A stretch of 64,000 nucleotides of DNA. Source: Staphylotrichum longicolle (Eukaryota > Ascomycota > Sordariomycetes > Sordariales > Chaetomiaceae). Under the pieces are notes generated by a model. It worked only from the letters and a program-made list of their open reading frames with translations. It ran no database searches and was not told where the DNA came from. Numbering within the stretch: the stretch's first letter is position 1; the number at the start of each line of letters is the position of its first letter. Positions 1-11,745 of this stretch are shown in pieces. The stretch lies in NCBI GenBank assembly GCA_019096155.1, contig JAHCVI010000001.1, positions 5,022,001-5,086,000 of the forward strand, given 5' to 3'. A program made the translations under genes and the position numbers.

Positions 1-207
1 GTTTCGTGTTGAGCGGGGGTTTCTCCCGGGAGCTTCTTTGCAATTGAAGCAACCAAGAGAGCCGCGCTTCTACACGGCGACGCCCGGGCCGGTATGTTGA
101 CCCCAGGCCAGATGCTGGATAGATTAGTATGTAGTTTTACACGGTGATGTACAAGGCGCTTTTTGGCTCGTTAGTCGAGCGACGCCAAGGCGAGATGCTG
201 AGCGGGT

Positions 208-1478
208 TTATGCCGGCGTGTTGAGGAGCCGGAGGATGCCCTCGTACATGCCAAACATGATGGCCGCGCTGGGGACTGTCCGGAGCAGGTGGGGCGTCAT
301 GCCGCCGTAGAGACCAAGCATGCCCTCCTCTTTGAAGACCAGCTTGAAGCATTGGACGAGGCCGGTGTATTTCGGTCGGCCGTCGGCCATGGGGGCTTGT
401 CGCAGGCGGGTACGCGCGACCTGGGTTCGTTGTCAGTATCTTCGCGCTGTTGGGGCCGTGGAGGGAGGGGTAAGAAGGCATACCTCATGTGGATAGGTCA
501 GAACCGCCGCGATGAGCTTGGAGAAGCCTGCGGCACCGACCTTGCCCGTCCAGTCGACTGTATGGTCCCACCAATTCTTGGGTCTGCCACTGAGCTCAAT
601 GCGCTCCTCTCTCCTGGCGAGGGACCGCTTGAACTGCTCATACAGCATCCAGTGCATGGTCGACTCGGCCACGCCCAGGTAGCTCGCGCTCATGCCCTTG
701 TACAGACCGCGGATCCCTTCGTCACGCAACACTTGGCGGATGCAGTCCAAGCTGTTCTTATACCTGCGCTTGGCGGCGGCGCCGCTCTCTTTCGCCAAAT
801 TCTTATCGAGCTGGAGGCGGGTCTTGACCATCCAAATCGGGTTTGTCGCGGTGCTAGTGACAACGCCGGCTAGGGCCGCAGCGCTGAGATGTACCCAGGC
901 GGAGTCCTTGCCGTTGTTGAGATAGTCGCTGATGAGGCGCTTGCCGTTGCCATAGGTGTAGAAGTTGATTGAGCGGGCTGGGATGACGCCGACCAGGTTC
1001 GGGCCAAGGCCCTTGAACAGGGCGCGTGGCCCTTCCTGGCGGTAGACGGCACCGAGGATAGACACGGTCTCGTTGAAGTGGAAGACGGCGGTTCGGAGGG
1101 GGTTCATTGGAGCAGTGATGGTGGCACGGGAGGCAGCGATCTGCGCCTGGTAGAAATCGGATTGCAGTCTCGTTTTAAGAACGTCCAGAGGTGCGGTTAG
1201 AGTCGCAGCCGTCATACCGCCAATCCTAGAGACAAGAAGATCATGTAAGTATGACTTCGCTTGAGATCTGTTCCAGTGTGAGCTTACCCTCCAGCGACCA
1301 TGTGCGACCATGATTTCGCAAAGGACGACGTCTTGCTGCGGTTGACTATTGGGTCGCCCTGGCGCGACTCGGGGTTTACATCGCCTGTTTCGCGCGACTG
1401 TGTGAGGGGGGCGTCGCCGTGCGAGGTCGTCTTCTGGGGGCCAGGCATTGTCGACCTGGCTGGCAAGGCTGAAGCCAT
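208..1478 (-). CDS. rim2: Mitochondrial carrier, RIM2-type pyrimidine nucleotide transporter
   Basis: Spliced gene with exons 1478-1288, 1225-484 and 420-208, giving 381 residues, close to yeast Rim2 (about 377). All three carrier repeats show the PX[D/E]XX[K/R] signature: PLDVLKTRL, PIWMVKTRL and PHEVARTRL. The last one is assembled across intron 2 (donor after CCACATGAG, acceptor before GTCGCGCGT). Intron 1 splits the run HMVAGGIGGMTAATL, a typical start of the first repeat. The family exchanges pyrimidine (deoxy)nucleotides across the mitochondrial inner membrane. The chosen start (MASALPARS) follows an in-frame stretch with no recognisable family sequence, so the N-terminus could begin slightly elsewhere. 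Frames and phases agree throughout. The family is certain; the pyrimidine-nucleotide assignment rests on overall resemblance to Rim2. Confidence 0.88.
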
Positions 1479-3047
1479 GGCACTTCGAGGGCCGTTTCTT
1501 GGAGAAGAGTATGGGTTCGTTCGAGAACCCGGGGTCGTCAGACTGGTGTGCGGCAATGTTATGGGAAGTCGAAAATGGCCCCTTTCTTTCTGAAGTCTCA
1601 AATGTTCAGAAGATAGGTATCGCCTTTCGGGTTGAGAAGCGCGGGTTCTGACGGCACTGTCCAGTCGCAAAACCAGGACGAGAATAATCGGGATCCTATC
1701 GCGATAAGGAACCCGTTCTCGAACTTTTTTTGCCCGTGACCCCGACGCGTCCATCGCCCGGGTATTCTTCGGAAGCCGACAGCCGTGGACGTCATGGGCG
1801 CTAGGCTGGCCCACCAGGAGAAGGTCCCCACGCACGGACCATCTAAGCCCCTTTTCCATGTTGCAGGGCTCTGTTTGGTTCTGTTTAGGAACATGCATGC
1901 CGAGCCCTTCGACATGCCGCGCGAAAGGTTCATGGATTAGGTTCTTGATTTCTGAAGGGGTTGTCCAAATACTTGTCAATGGAGGATACAGAGAAAATAC
2001 TAAGCAGTATTTGACTTCTGGTGTGGGATGCTGTCAAGCGATGGCTTGCTTTGTTTACTTACCCTTCCCAAAACGGGGCCAGAAAGGTGCAAAAAGGGAA
2101 CTGAGAAGGGGCACTCACAGCGAAGAGCATGAGCACCTACCATCACCCGAAATAACTTTGAGGTCTGCTCTTGACAATTATGTCAGGTACTCAAGCTGGT
2201 CGGCAGTGAGAATACATTATAAGTTAATGATGCTCATAATAAATCAACTCTCGCGATTTCTCAATCAATCATGTGCAGCTACACTTGTCAGTCATTCACC
2301 ACAAATGGAACTCAGCTGGGGTTTTCTTAAGTATGTTGAAAGTTGTCCTGTGTCTGAGAAAATCTAAAGAAATATTAAGGGCCCATATACTACCGCCAGC
2401 CCGAGATGAATCCCAAGCATGCCAAGCCCATCCAGTTTGGTGGTGAGTCCTCCTTCACCCAATGTTCTGTCTATCGGCCACAGTCAAAGTGCGGCGCGGT
2501 TATCGGTCCCGGGAAAAGTAAAGAAATAACTTTTGGTGGTAGCTCCAGCTGCAGCTGTAGCACGCGGCTGATCAAAGCCTGGGTCCTCACGGACCATGTC
2601 GGCCCATCTTCCAGACAGCTGAAGCGAGACAGCCATCTGTGGAATACCGGTACCCGAGGTCTTCCCATAGAGGGATGTCGACAAGGACGACATGACCCAG
2701 TGCGCTGCCATGAAGAAGAAAGAAAAGTGAGACCGCATGTCGAAGGAAAAGAACATATGAAATATCCGCACTACGCTTGTGGGCGGCTGTCGTAGACTGG
2801 TCTCTCTCTTGACGAGCGGGCTGGTTGACTCCAGATCGCATCAGAGTCAGATGTCGAGATTGACTCAGGATTGAGATACCAATTGTTGTCGGAAAGCAAA
2901 ACAAAAAAGAAATGCGGCAGAATGATCGTACCGCGTGAGGATATGATCGAAAAAGATAAGATCGCGGCTATCCGAGGACTGAAAACAATGGGACGTCCAG
3001 CCAACTCGGCCAAAGACCGAGACCCGCAGTGACATTCTCTCAGACCC
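1479..3047. other. Intergenic: promoter of the carrier gene and 3' flank of the RRM gene
   Basis: About 1.6 kb between two minus-strand genes. Several open frames cross it, but none has a family motif or a matching splice partner. The half near 1479-2000 is presumably the carrier promoter and 5' leader, and the half near 2400-3047 the 3' region of the RRM gene. No repeat or RNA gene seen. Confidence 0.6.
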
Positions 3048-5624
3048 TCAGTTCAGCTCATCCTCATGGAACGAAGTGAGCGGGAACGCCCGGCGGAAGG
3101 CACGCTCAATGACGGCCAGCTCGCGCCGAGCCACGGCGTGAAGGCTGAGATTGTCCAGCTCCTTGCCGGTCGGGAGACCGATCTCGTACCAGATGTAGCC
3201 AAAGTACAGCGACGTGAAGTTGCTGGTGCGCTGGATCTCGTTGCGCTCGATGATGTGCTTGTTGTGGATGTACCGAGTCGTCTCCTCGCGGATGATGGCG
3301 ATGTACCACTCGAGCACGTCGATGGGGACGCCAGGCTTGGGGCAGATGCCATGCAGGTGAACCCACTGGTCGGCGAAGCGAGGTTGGTTGAACATGCGGG
3401 CGCGCTCGGGCTCCATATCAGCGAGGATGGAGATGTTGTCCTTCTGCACGACCGAGAAGCCAGGGCACAGCATGGCGGCGGTGACGAGACGCTTCAAGAG
3501 CTGCTGGTTGAGGGTCGTTTCGTGACCGCGGTGGTTGCGCTGCAGAGTCTGCTTGAGGAGCCCGATGAGCTTCACGGTGGCCTCGTAGATAGCGTGGCGC
3601 TGGCGGAGCGTGATGCGGTCGGCCATGTACCAGGGCAGCTTCTTGATCGTGGAGATCATGCACTCGTAGGGACGCTGGGGGCATTCTTTGGAATACGGGG
3701 ACTGTGATTCGTGTCAGTGTCAGTGTCCGCAATCTCTTGTTTTTCAGATGCGAGACAATGAGAGATGCAAACTCACCCGCTGCGGAATCTCGACGTGCTT
3801 GACCAGCATGGTCATCTCCTCCTCAGTAACAAAACCCTTGAATGTCTTCCACGGCTGGCCGTCAATGGGCGCCTGAATGACAGGCTTGCCGTTGTCCCAC
3901 CACACTCCCGAAGCAAGAGGGAACAGGTCCTGCATGAGAGCCGCCTGGCTCGACAGCAGGACCTCAACAGGGCGCTCGCCCAGACGAGACGGGCGTCCCT
4001 TTTGAATGTTGTCGCGGTGCCTGTCGACCGCCCGCACCGCATCCTGCGCCGTCATGAATTCGACGTAGCAGTCCTGCGTCTTGGAGGAAACGCGTTCCAT
4101 AATGATGTGCACGGGTTCCTGGTTGTCGTTGAGAATCTTTGAGTTGCGCCCGAGGAACGCGATAATCTCAGCGCGCTTGGTGCCGAACGGGATCTAGAGA
4201 TAATAAGTCAATTTGAATCATTGTATCACAGACGATGAGGAGATGGACATACGTTCTTGATCTTCACGACACCATGTCCGACCGGCACGGCTTGGGTGGT
4301 GCTCTCCATGAAAGGAAAGTTCTGGGGGTTCAGAGCAACCTCCTGGGTCGGCAGACCCATAGGACCGTCAGTAAGTTCATTGAGCTGCGCCGAGCGCATC
4401 ACCCGAACTTCGGCGGGAACTGGGCCACGAAAGGCCTCGCGCGAGATCAAGGCCAGTTGGTGGTTCTCTGGAACCGAGGGCAGGACAAGTGCCTGAGAGT
4501 TGCCATGAGCATCGGGGCCCTTGCGTGCCGGCGACAAGAACGGGTCTGAATCAGGGCCGGGAAACTGAAACTCCTCATGCTTCTTCGAGGTCTGGCAGCC
4601 CAGGTTGAAGGCCGGGGGAGGAGGCATAAACATCGGCATAGCCCCGATGCGTGGCGCGAAGTTGCGAGGCTCTGTCTGATTGTACTGGCCGATGACCGAA
4701 GTCGACTGTGGAGTTGCCATGGGGTTGTTGCCCGCATTCTGAGGCACATGCGATGGAGTAGTCTCGGTGTTCATGAAAGGAAAGTTGGCACCCAGCGTCT
4801 TTCCACGAGCATCGCCATATCCAGCGGTCTGTGGGGTGTTGTAGGCGTTCCTCCCAGAATTGTAGGCCACAGGAGTGGTTCCCCAAGAATATCCCAACGC
4901 ATCGGCGGAGTGGGAATGAGGCAGCGCACCGCCATCAGCAGCTGGCGTAGTGGTACCCACGGGGACATTCGGACCCTGAGGGTAGCTGAACTGCATGTTC
5001 TGGGCCGAGCCCATTTGCGAGTGGATGTTCGACTGCACTTTGTCAGCTCCAGCATTCGCATTCTGTCATAGGGGGGTCCTTACCGCCCTTCAGCCTGAGC
5101 GTTGTTGTGCAGGTTGCCAATCTGGCGAACCGAGTCGCTCATCTTCTCAACCCCATCGACATCGGGTTCCATGCTCAACTATTCAGGCCCCGAGTTAGCG
5201 ACACATCTCGAATTGAGAAGACCATGGGAATGGTACATACCCAGTCATTGACGGAATTGTCCAGTGAGGCACCGCCGTTGACATTCGTGTGGTGCTCCAA
5301 GTGACGGCCGCCACCGATGGGCGCAATTGTGTTGCGGCGACCGAAGCTGGGTGGCTTGCTGAAGGAAACAAAGGATGATTTCTTACGAGGCTCGGTGGCG
5401 GGACCATGGCTCGAAGAGGTGTTGCTGTTGGTGCCTACCGGAGTTGAAGCAGAACCGTAATGGTTGTCATCCTCGAAGTCGCGGAGCATGACACCACCGC
5501 CGTTCTCCTCGTGGTCATGGTCCTCAGGATCGATGAACGAAGCAAAGCGATTCTTTGAGGAGTTGCTCATCCGGCTGTTTCGGCCAGTGACGGGTTCATT
5601 GTTCTTGCTGGTCACAGTCGCCAT
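3048..5624 (-). CDS. RRM-domain RNA-binding protein
   Basis: Spliced gene: exon 1 5624-5241, a probable small exon 5178-5084, then exons ending at 4253, 4193-3777 and 3701-3048. One phase-consistent model gives 760 residues. The N-terminal half is disordered, rich in S, N, G, P and Q. An RRM starts at VKIKNIPFGTKRAEI, its first strand split by the intron at 4252-4194, and continues into CYVEFMTAQDAVRAVDRH. A conserved-looking helical C-terminus follows (PYECMISTIKKLPWYMADR onward) and ends EDELN. The acceptor after the small exon is uncertain: the exon ends in phase 2, whereas the best-looking acceptor (5032) needs phase 0. An acceptor at 4985, skipping of the small exon (a 206-nt intron), or a one-base error would each solve this. 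I do not recognise a named orthologue. The product probably binds RNA; its target is unknown. Confidence 0.8.
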
Positions 5625-7865
5625 GTCGAAGGGCGAAGTCAGCGACTGAGACGTGAGATCTGAGTTTGAAGAATCTAAAGTCAGCTTAGGTTCAATGGAG
5701 AACGAAAGACGGGCGGCGGAAAGGCAAGGAAATGGAAGCCCAACGAGGAAAAATCGTTCGCTTATTCCACATCGCGATAATGGCGATGCCTCAAGTTCCG
5801 AATTGAAAAATCAAACGAAGTAATAACGATGGTGTGCTGGCTCCGGTGCCTGACCTGATTGTGGAGTTGGGGCACTTGGAAGATGGCAATGAAAGGTGGG
5901 GAAAGTAATGAATGGTGAAGCTGGTGATGGTTGGTAAAGGGTGGCTTCGTTGGAAAGAAAGCTGGACAGGCAGGGAAGAAACCGTCGTGAGGTGGCGTTG
6001 GGGGTGAAGGAAGACACTGAGCGATGAGGCTAGGGTATGTTGGTGAAAGGAATGCTCACGTTAAGAGTGATGATGTGGGGGAGAGGCCAAGAACAAGAGC
6101 AGAAAGAAGATAATGGGTAACGAGCCGGGCGTCGTTGGCGGAAGGATCGCCCAGGAAGAAAAGATTGTTGGAAAGAGAGTGAAAGGGGGTGACGAAGCTG
6201 GGAGTGGTCGGCGAAAAGTTTCCTTAGCGGGAAAGGAAAATCGGGGTGGGGGTATAAAAAGAAGCCGTGGGTACATCACGACAACGAGTGACACCCGGGA
6301 AGAGGCAGTGAGTGTTGAAAAGGGAAAATAATAAGAAGTTGGTCTCCAGGTCAAAGGGCCTACCTCGGACACGGACAGCCTGTGGCGGGTGTTCAGACGA
6401 GGAAGCTGGAAAAGAAAGCCGTCGTAGGATATGAGAAGACTGGATACAAAGAAAGGCGCCGAAAGAGGATGGACTGTGAAGAGGGAACGCTAAGGAAAGG
6501 ACTGGGCTGAGAGAAAAGCTGAGGAGAATATTTACCTCTAAGTCTTGTGTTGTTGTCGAGATGAAGACTCGGTCGAAAGTTGAGGATGGCGGAACTGCAG
6601 AGATGCTGGACGAGAAGCCGAGTTGCAGATGTAAGCAGGACGGAAAGACAGAGAAGAGGAGGTGGGAAGAATTTCAGAATGACCGATTGGCAGCTTTCTC
6701 AAACTCGTGGACTAGAAACGCGTTGTATTGTTGTTCAAATGAATACGGCATCGGGAAACACCAAAAGACAAAAAAAACAGAGGTCAACCTCTGGATGGAG
6801 AATAGGAGCGCCGAAGCACAATAGAAATTGGCGAGATGGCGGCGCAAGAATAGAGGAGGAGCAACCACGCTGTGGGCAGTTGTGGGAAACCCGTGGCCGC
6901 AACCTTTCGAAACAGAGCTGCGAGCAACTTCGACACTGGGAAGAGCAATTGTTCTACATGGTTTTGGGTCAGTGACTGATCCAGTAATAAATCTTGATCG
7001 AGACTTGCAGCGTGTTGTCACGAAGACAACAAAGCCAGTGAGGAGGTAAGTGGGGAGAGAGATCAGGTTACGAGACGAGGCACAACAAGAAGTTGTAACA
7101 AGTGAGGTTCAACGCAACCGAGACCTCAACCAAGTGCCAACTTTAGATATTCCTCAGTTTGGGGCAACAAGAAAGGGGAAACACAGCTTGACTAGCAGAC
7201 ACACGCCACAGAACAACATGATGCGAATCAAAAGCAAAAAACACCGAGTAGCCCATGGTTCGATACAGACAGCAACTTACCAAGGCTAGAGTATTCTTGA
7301 AGAAAACAATGGTAAATCCGTCTGCTTGGAGTGCCGGTCTGCCGCACATTGACAAGGTTTCGAAGTAGTTCCGAGCTATGGTAGGAACTCGGTTGCTACT
7401 CGAACCCCCATCGAGGATGCTTGAAGAGACTCGAACTGGTTGAAGATCGAGATTCATCTTGGGACTTCCTTCAGGGCCCGAGTGATCGAGACCGATCGGG
7501 GCTGAAATCTCCTGTGTCTTCAGAAACAACCAGTCCGCGAGCGGTCGATGCAACCTATCCAGAAGGGGGTCGGCGTATCAACGAAAGGATCACGAGTCAA
7601 AGTAATGTGGCAACATCAAGGTCCTGAACTTTTTCTTGTTTTGGTCGTGTGTACTTCAGAGGATGGGCGAGAGGGTGGCCTAGCGGAGCGCCGTGAGCAT
7701 CAAACACGGACGACCCCAAGCCTTTTCAAATCTGCTCGGATGCCTTCACCGGAACGCCGGTCGCATTGCTTTGGAGCTCAGAAAGGCACCTAGGCGTCGT
7801 AGAGCACACCTTCCATGAAGCCGAATGCATACATCGTTTGCTCAATTTTCTGAGAGGTTCACCCC
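5625..7865. other. Purine-rich upstream region of the RRM gene
   Basis: About 2.2 kb without a supported gene. From roughly 5640 to 7100 the plus strand is strongly purine-rich, so the RRM transcript's strand is C/T-rich here, as in fungal promoters and long 5' leaders. Open frames at 6561-6975 and 7143-7553 lack motifs, splice partners and plausible protein composition. A TATAAAA box lies near 6252 on the plus strand, with nothing convincing downstream of it. 7290-7865 is the 3' flank of ARPC4. Confidence 0.55.
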
Positions 7866-8639
7866 TCAATCGAACTAACAACGGGTTAGATGGGAGCGGA
7901 AGCGGGCTGTGGATCTGAGACTGGGTCCTACCGGTGTCAAGAATGATTCGGCCACAAAGCGCGCCCGCGCATTCAACTGTTGCCCATATGTCAGCCTGGT
8001 CCTGCACAATCGGCGCAGAAAGGACATGGCATACGAATAGCTTCATCTCGGAAATCTCCTTGTCCACCTCCTCCATAAACTGAATGATGAAGTCAACCAG
8101 CTTGTGCTTCAGCATCTCTTCGGTATGGAAATTCGTAATCAGGAAGGAAATGTCGTATCCCTGGAGCCAAAGTGTCAGTTCAAGGTTGCTGGGTGCGGGA
8201 TGGAGCCGATGGGCAGTCCAACCTTGATGGGCTTCCTCCGGAGGATGAAGAAGGACTCGGCGCGCTGCGTCAAGAAGCGGGTAAACTTGTGGACCAGGAT
8301 ATGCTCAATCTCGTCGGCTTGCTTGATCTTGATGCTGATTCGTATGCTGTTGATGCTGGGCTCGATGAGGACGCGTTCGTTCTCGTTGCGGGCAATCGTG
8401 AGGGGTGTCAGCAGCACCTCGGGCGACGTGCGGGCCTCGACCTCGGGGACATTGTGCCGCTCGGCGGTTTGGGATGCAAAGTTGGAGAGGCAGAGGGCGG
8501 CCGTCAAGCTGCTGCGGACGGCCTGTAGGTAAGGGCGGAGTGATTGGGACTGTCGAAGGGGAGAGGGGCGGCGGGGGAACAGGAGATTAGCTTGGAATCT
8601 TTGGTTCTAGTGCGTTTCAAGGACGGCAAGTCTCACCAT
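7866..8639 (-). CDS. arpc4: Arp2/3 complex subunit 4 (ARPC4, p20)
   Basis: Five coding exons: 8639-8637 (the ATG alone), 8549-8223, 8160-8035, 7976-7932 and 7874-7866 (two codons plus stop). Together they encode 169 residues, the usual ARPC4 length of 168-171. Phases match at every junction. Family stretches are present in order: SLRPYLQAVRSSLTAALCL, ERHNVPEVEARTSPEVLL, IKQADEIEHILVHKFTRFL, FFILRRKPIKGYDISFLITN, HKLVDFIIQFMEEVDKEISE and LNARARFVAESF, ending LTPFD. ARPC4 forms the structural core of the seven-subunit Arp2/3 complex with ARPC2 and supports branched actin nucleation in endocytic patches and hyphal tips. It is transcribed divergently from UBP6. The exon pattern is unusual: the first intron follows the start codon directly, and the last coding exon is only 9 nt. 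Confidence 0.95.
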
Positions 8640-9115
8640 TGTGCTTGTTCTGAGAAGAATGCCTTCAAGTCCAGCAATAACTGGCCCGGCAACCCGATTG
8701 TTGAAGCTGTTGACGTTGTCGCTGTCGTCGGTCCCGCTCCCTGGTCGGCATCCTTGGCAGTCAGCCTGGTCGCAGCAGCAGCAGCTGCGGGAGGCACAGG
8801 CGGGGCACAACGGTACCCAAGTTACGTAATCCCTGGGCTGCCTGTCAGTGGCCCCACTGAGTCTGGAGCTTACCACAGTGCAGGACAGGGGTGAGCTGGC
8901 TCGGCGTTTACCTGCTGCGTTGCCGCTGCAACCCCGCCGCCCTTCTTTCCCCTTCCACAACATCCGCCACTCGACTGCCCCGACGGCGAGCTTAAAATCA
9001 GCGAACTCTTAACGTCGAGCTCAAGAGCACCGGACGACCGTTTTTCTTGTTCTTTCTTTCTCTACTCGTCTCTCCTCTGCCTCGCTACTCGTGCCCGTGG
9101 AGCTTTAACTCAAAG
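8640..9115. promoter_or_regulatory. Divergent promoter region between ARPC4 and UBP6
   Basis: 476 bp separate the two divergent start codons. The stretch 8990-9110 is rich in C/T runs on the UBP6 strand (TTTCTTTC and similar), as in fungal core promoters and 5' leaders. No TATA box is obvious. A shared promoter is inferred from spacing only. Confidence 0.5.
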
Positions 9116-10839
9116 ATGGCGACCGTCAATGGTATGCTCCCCTCGTCTGAGTTGGGCGCGGTCACAGAACTAACACGCAGCGCTTTTCAGTGGTGATCAA
9201 GCACCAGGGCAAGAAGTACGACGTCGAGGTCGACACGTCTTCGACCGGCGATGTCCTCAAGTACCAACTCTTCAGCCTTACCGGCGTCGAACCCGAGCGT
9301 CAAAAGATCCTGGTCAAAGGTGGCCAACTCAAGGATGACACCGACATGAGCAAGCTGGGGTTGAAGTCTGGCCAGGTCATTATGATGATGGGAACACCGG
9401 GCGAAGGCGGAGGCGCGATTGTGCGGCCGACGGAAAAGATCAGGTTTCTTGAGGACATGACCGAGGCTGAAGCAGCGCAGCAGGCCGGCGCTACTCCGGC
9501 TGGTCTGGTGAATCTCGGCAACACTTGCTACCTCAACTCTACACTCCAGGCTCTGCGCTCCATTCCCGAACTTCAGGACGCTCTTGCCCAGCACAAGCAC
9601 ACGTCGATGTCAGAGCTTCCCCAGCTCGACCTCACGAACCAGCTCAAGGACCTCTTCAAGGACATGTCGGAGACACAAGGTGGCATGACGCCATTCACCT
9701 TCTTGAACGCCCTTCGGATGACGTTCCCCCAGTTTGCCGAGCGATCCAAGAAGGGCGACGGCTTTGCGCAGCAGGACGCCGAAGAAGCGTGGTCTCAGAT
9801 CGTTTCGCAGCTGCGGCAGAAACTGCAGGGGAAGGCTCCTACCGAAAGCGAATCTGCCAAGGCCGGCTCTTTTATCGACAAGTACATGGCCGGCGAGTTT
9901 TCCAGCACGCTTGAATGCGACGACCCCGCGGCTCGTGAGGGTGGCGAACAACCAACCTACGCCAAGGAGCCGTTTCTCAAGCTGAACTGCCACATCGACA
10001 ACCAGACGGCGCATCTGAGGGACGGTCTTGTCAGCGGCTTGTCGGAGAAGATTGAGAAAAAGTCCGAGGTTCTGGGCAGGGACGTCATGTACACCAAGAC
10101 GTCCAAGATCTCCCGGTTACCCAAGTACCTCACAGTCCACTTTGTGCGCTTCTTCTGGAAGCGCGATGTCCAGAAGAAAGCCAAGATCATGCGCAAGGTG
10201 ACCTTCCCGCACGAGCTGGACGCAGTCGAGTTCTGCACGGACGAGTTGAAGAAGGCGCTCATCCCGGTCAGGGACAAGGTGCGCGAGGTGCGCAAGGACG
10301 AGGAGGATGTTGAGCGGGCCCGTAAGCGCCGCAAGAAGAACCCTCTGCTGGACGGCGAGGTGCCGGAGGAGAAGAAGGGAGGCGCTAAGAAGGAAGACAA
10401 GAAGCCCGCCAGCTCGGGCGACGGCGACGTCGAAATGACCGAGACCTACAAGACGGACGCCGAGTGGGAGGCCGAGAAGGACGCGGCGCTTCTCGAGTCC
10501 AAGAAGGAGCTGAACGCGCTGATTGACCCGGAGCTCCGGAAAGACGAGGGCGCCAACCAGTCCGGCATCTACGAGCTCCGCGCTGTGGTCACGCACCAGG
10601 GCGCCAGCGCCGACAGCGGCCATTACACGGCGTACGTCAAGAAGACGGGTCTCAAGGATCCCGTAACCGGAAAGGTTGGCGAGGAGGACGGCAACTGGTG
10701 GTGGTTCAACGACGACAAGGTCACTGAGGTGACTTCGGACAAGATCGATGCGCTGGCTGGCGGCGGCGAGTCGCACTCGGCGCTCATCCTTTTGTACAAG
10801 GCCATCCCCATGCCTACGGCGGAAGGCGTCATGGAATAA
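9116..10839 (+). CDS. ubp6: Proteasome-associated deubiquitinase UBP6/USP14
   Basis: Exons 9116-9131 and 9191-10839 encode 554 residues. The start MATVN followed by VVIKHQGKKYDVEVD opens an N-terminal ubiquitin-like domain (about residues 4-75), which in this family docks on the proteasome base. The USP catalytic domain follows. Its cysteine box is GLVNLGNTCYLNSTLQALRS, with catalytic Cys at about 118. Its histidine box is SADSGHYTAYV, with His at about 483, and WWWFNDDKVTEV completes the site. A charged K/E-rich insert (about 365-420) separates the two boxes. The family trims ubiquitin chains at the 26S proteasome and recycles ubiquitin. The frame is unbroken. The short intron after five codons is supported by phase and by the family's N-terminal sequence. 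Confidence 0.96.
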
Positions 10840-11159
10840 GCCCCATAGTGTCTGGTGCTTTGACGGACATGGTATGTACAGGGTGGCATTGCGATATGGG
10901 CGCACGGGGCAATGGGAGACTTGGAAGGTTATGAAAATTTGGCCTCGGTAGACCGGACAAGTTACGCTAGACAAACAATATGGATGATTGAAGATGGTTG
11001 TGATAAGAAACTCTAAATCCTGGGTATAAATTCGAGTGCACCCCCTTTCTTTGGGGCTCTGGACCAAACCGGAGCATCTCATCCTTGCTTGAAGGCTCGG
11101 CCAAGGATGATGCAAGTCTGGTCTGCAGTTCCCCCCTCGTCCCCTTCTCCTTCGCCTGG

Positions 11160-11745
11160 CTACCTGCCACCACCAGCACCGCCCTCCTCAGCCTCGGCAG
11201 ACGCCTTGATCCTCGCCCGAATCTCTGCAAGCTTCGCCTCCACTTCGCCCTTTTGCCGCACCAGGTCTTCCCTGTGCAGCTCCAGGATCGCGACTCTTTC
11301 GTCGACGGTGGCTTCTTGGACCTTTTTCTTCTCCTGCGGTTCGGTGTGAGCTTTAGCACATGATCATCATCATCACCCCCTCCCATTGTCACTTGGTTTA
11401 GACAACAAGGTCGGGAACGGTGCGGTGTGCGGTGTGCGGTGTGCGGTGTGCGGTGTGCGGTGTGCGGTGTGCGGGTGGGTGTGTGCTTACAGCCTTCCAC
11501 TCCTGCCGCGTCTTGAGGCCTGCGCCGTAGATGGTGCCCACGATGACCACGGCCGCGACGGCGCCCGTCATGATCATGCGCTTGACCTTCTTCTTTTGGG
11601 CGGCCGCGGCCGCGGCTTCGGCTGGTGATAGTGGCGGCGGCGGTGGTGGTATCCTGGGGCCTGCTCGCCTGGCGGCGAGTCTTGTGGCTCCGCCGGCGGC
11701 GGCTTTGGCGGCGGCTCGCGCTGCTTGGGGGGGGAGGGGCGGCAT
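11160..11745 (-). CDS. Small single-pass membrane protein, probably mitochondrial
   Basis: Exons 11745-11491 and 11333-11160 encode 142 residues. The N-terminus is A/R-rich and lacks acidic residues until the proline run (MPPLPPQAARAAAKAAAGG), which resembles a mitochondrial presequence. A PPPPPP run, a basic KKKVKR motif and one hydrophobic segment (MIMTGAVAAVVIVGTIYGAG) follow. Exon 2 reads EKKKVQEATVDERVAILEL and then a predicted coiled coil ending EIRARIKASAEAEEGG. The splice gives EWKA joined to EKKK in phase. The 157-nt intron contains a heptamer tandem repeat. The shape (presequence, one TM, soluble helix) recalls small respiratory-complex assembly factors, but I do not recognise the family and assign no function. 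Convergent with UBP6 (320 bp between stops). Confidence 0.72.
11421..11474. repeat. Heptamer tandem repeat (TGTGCGG)7 inside an intron
   Basis: Seven perfect direct copies of TGTGCGG at 11426-11474, preceded by a partial copy TGCGG. The array lies wholly in the intron (11490-11334) of the small membrane-protein gene, next to the donor. If read through it would encode a repeating H-R-T-P-H-T-A ladder, which is why an unspliced reading looks coding. Confidence 0.95.

Noticed and set aside
6252..6824. TATAAAA followed by a short plus-strand frame (6561-6824)
   Set aside because: The frame is K/R/E-rich from the purine bias and has no motif; probably part of the RRM gene's leader or promoter.
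10117..11115. 332-codon open frame antisense to UBP6
   Set aside because: Shadow of a strongly coding, codon-biased gene on the opposite strand.
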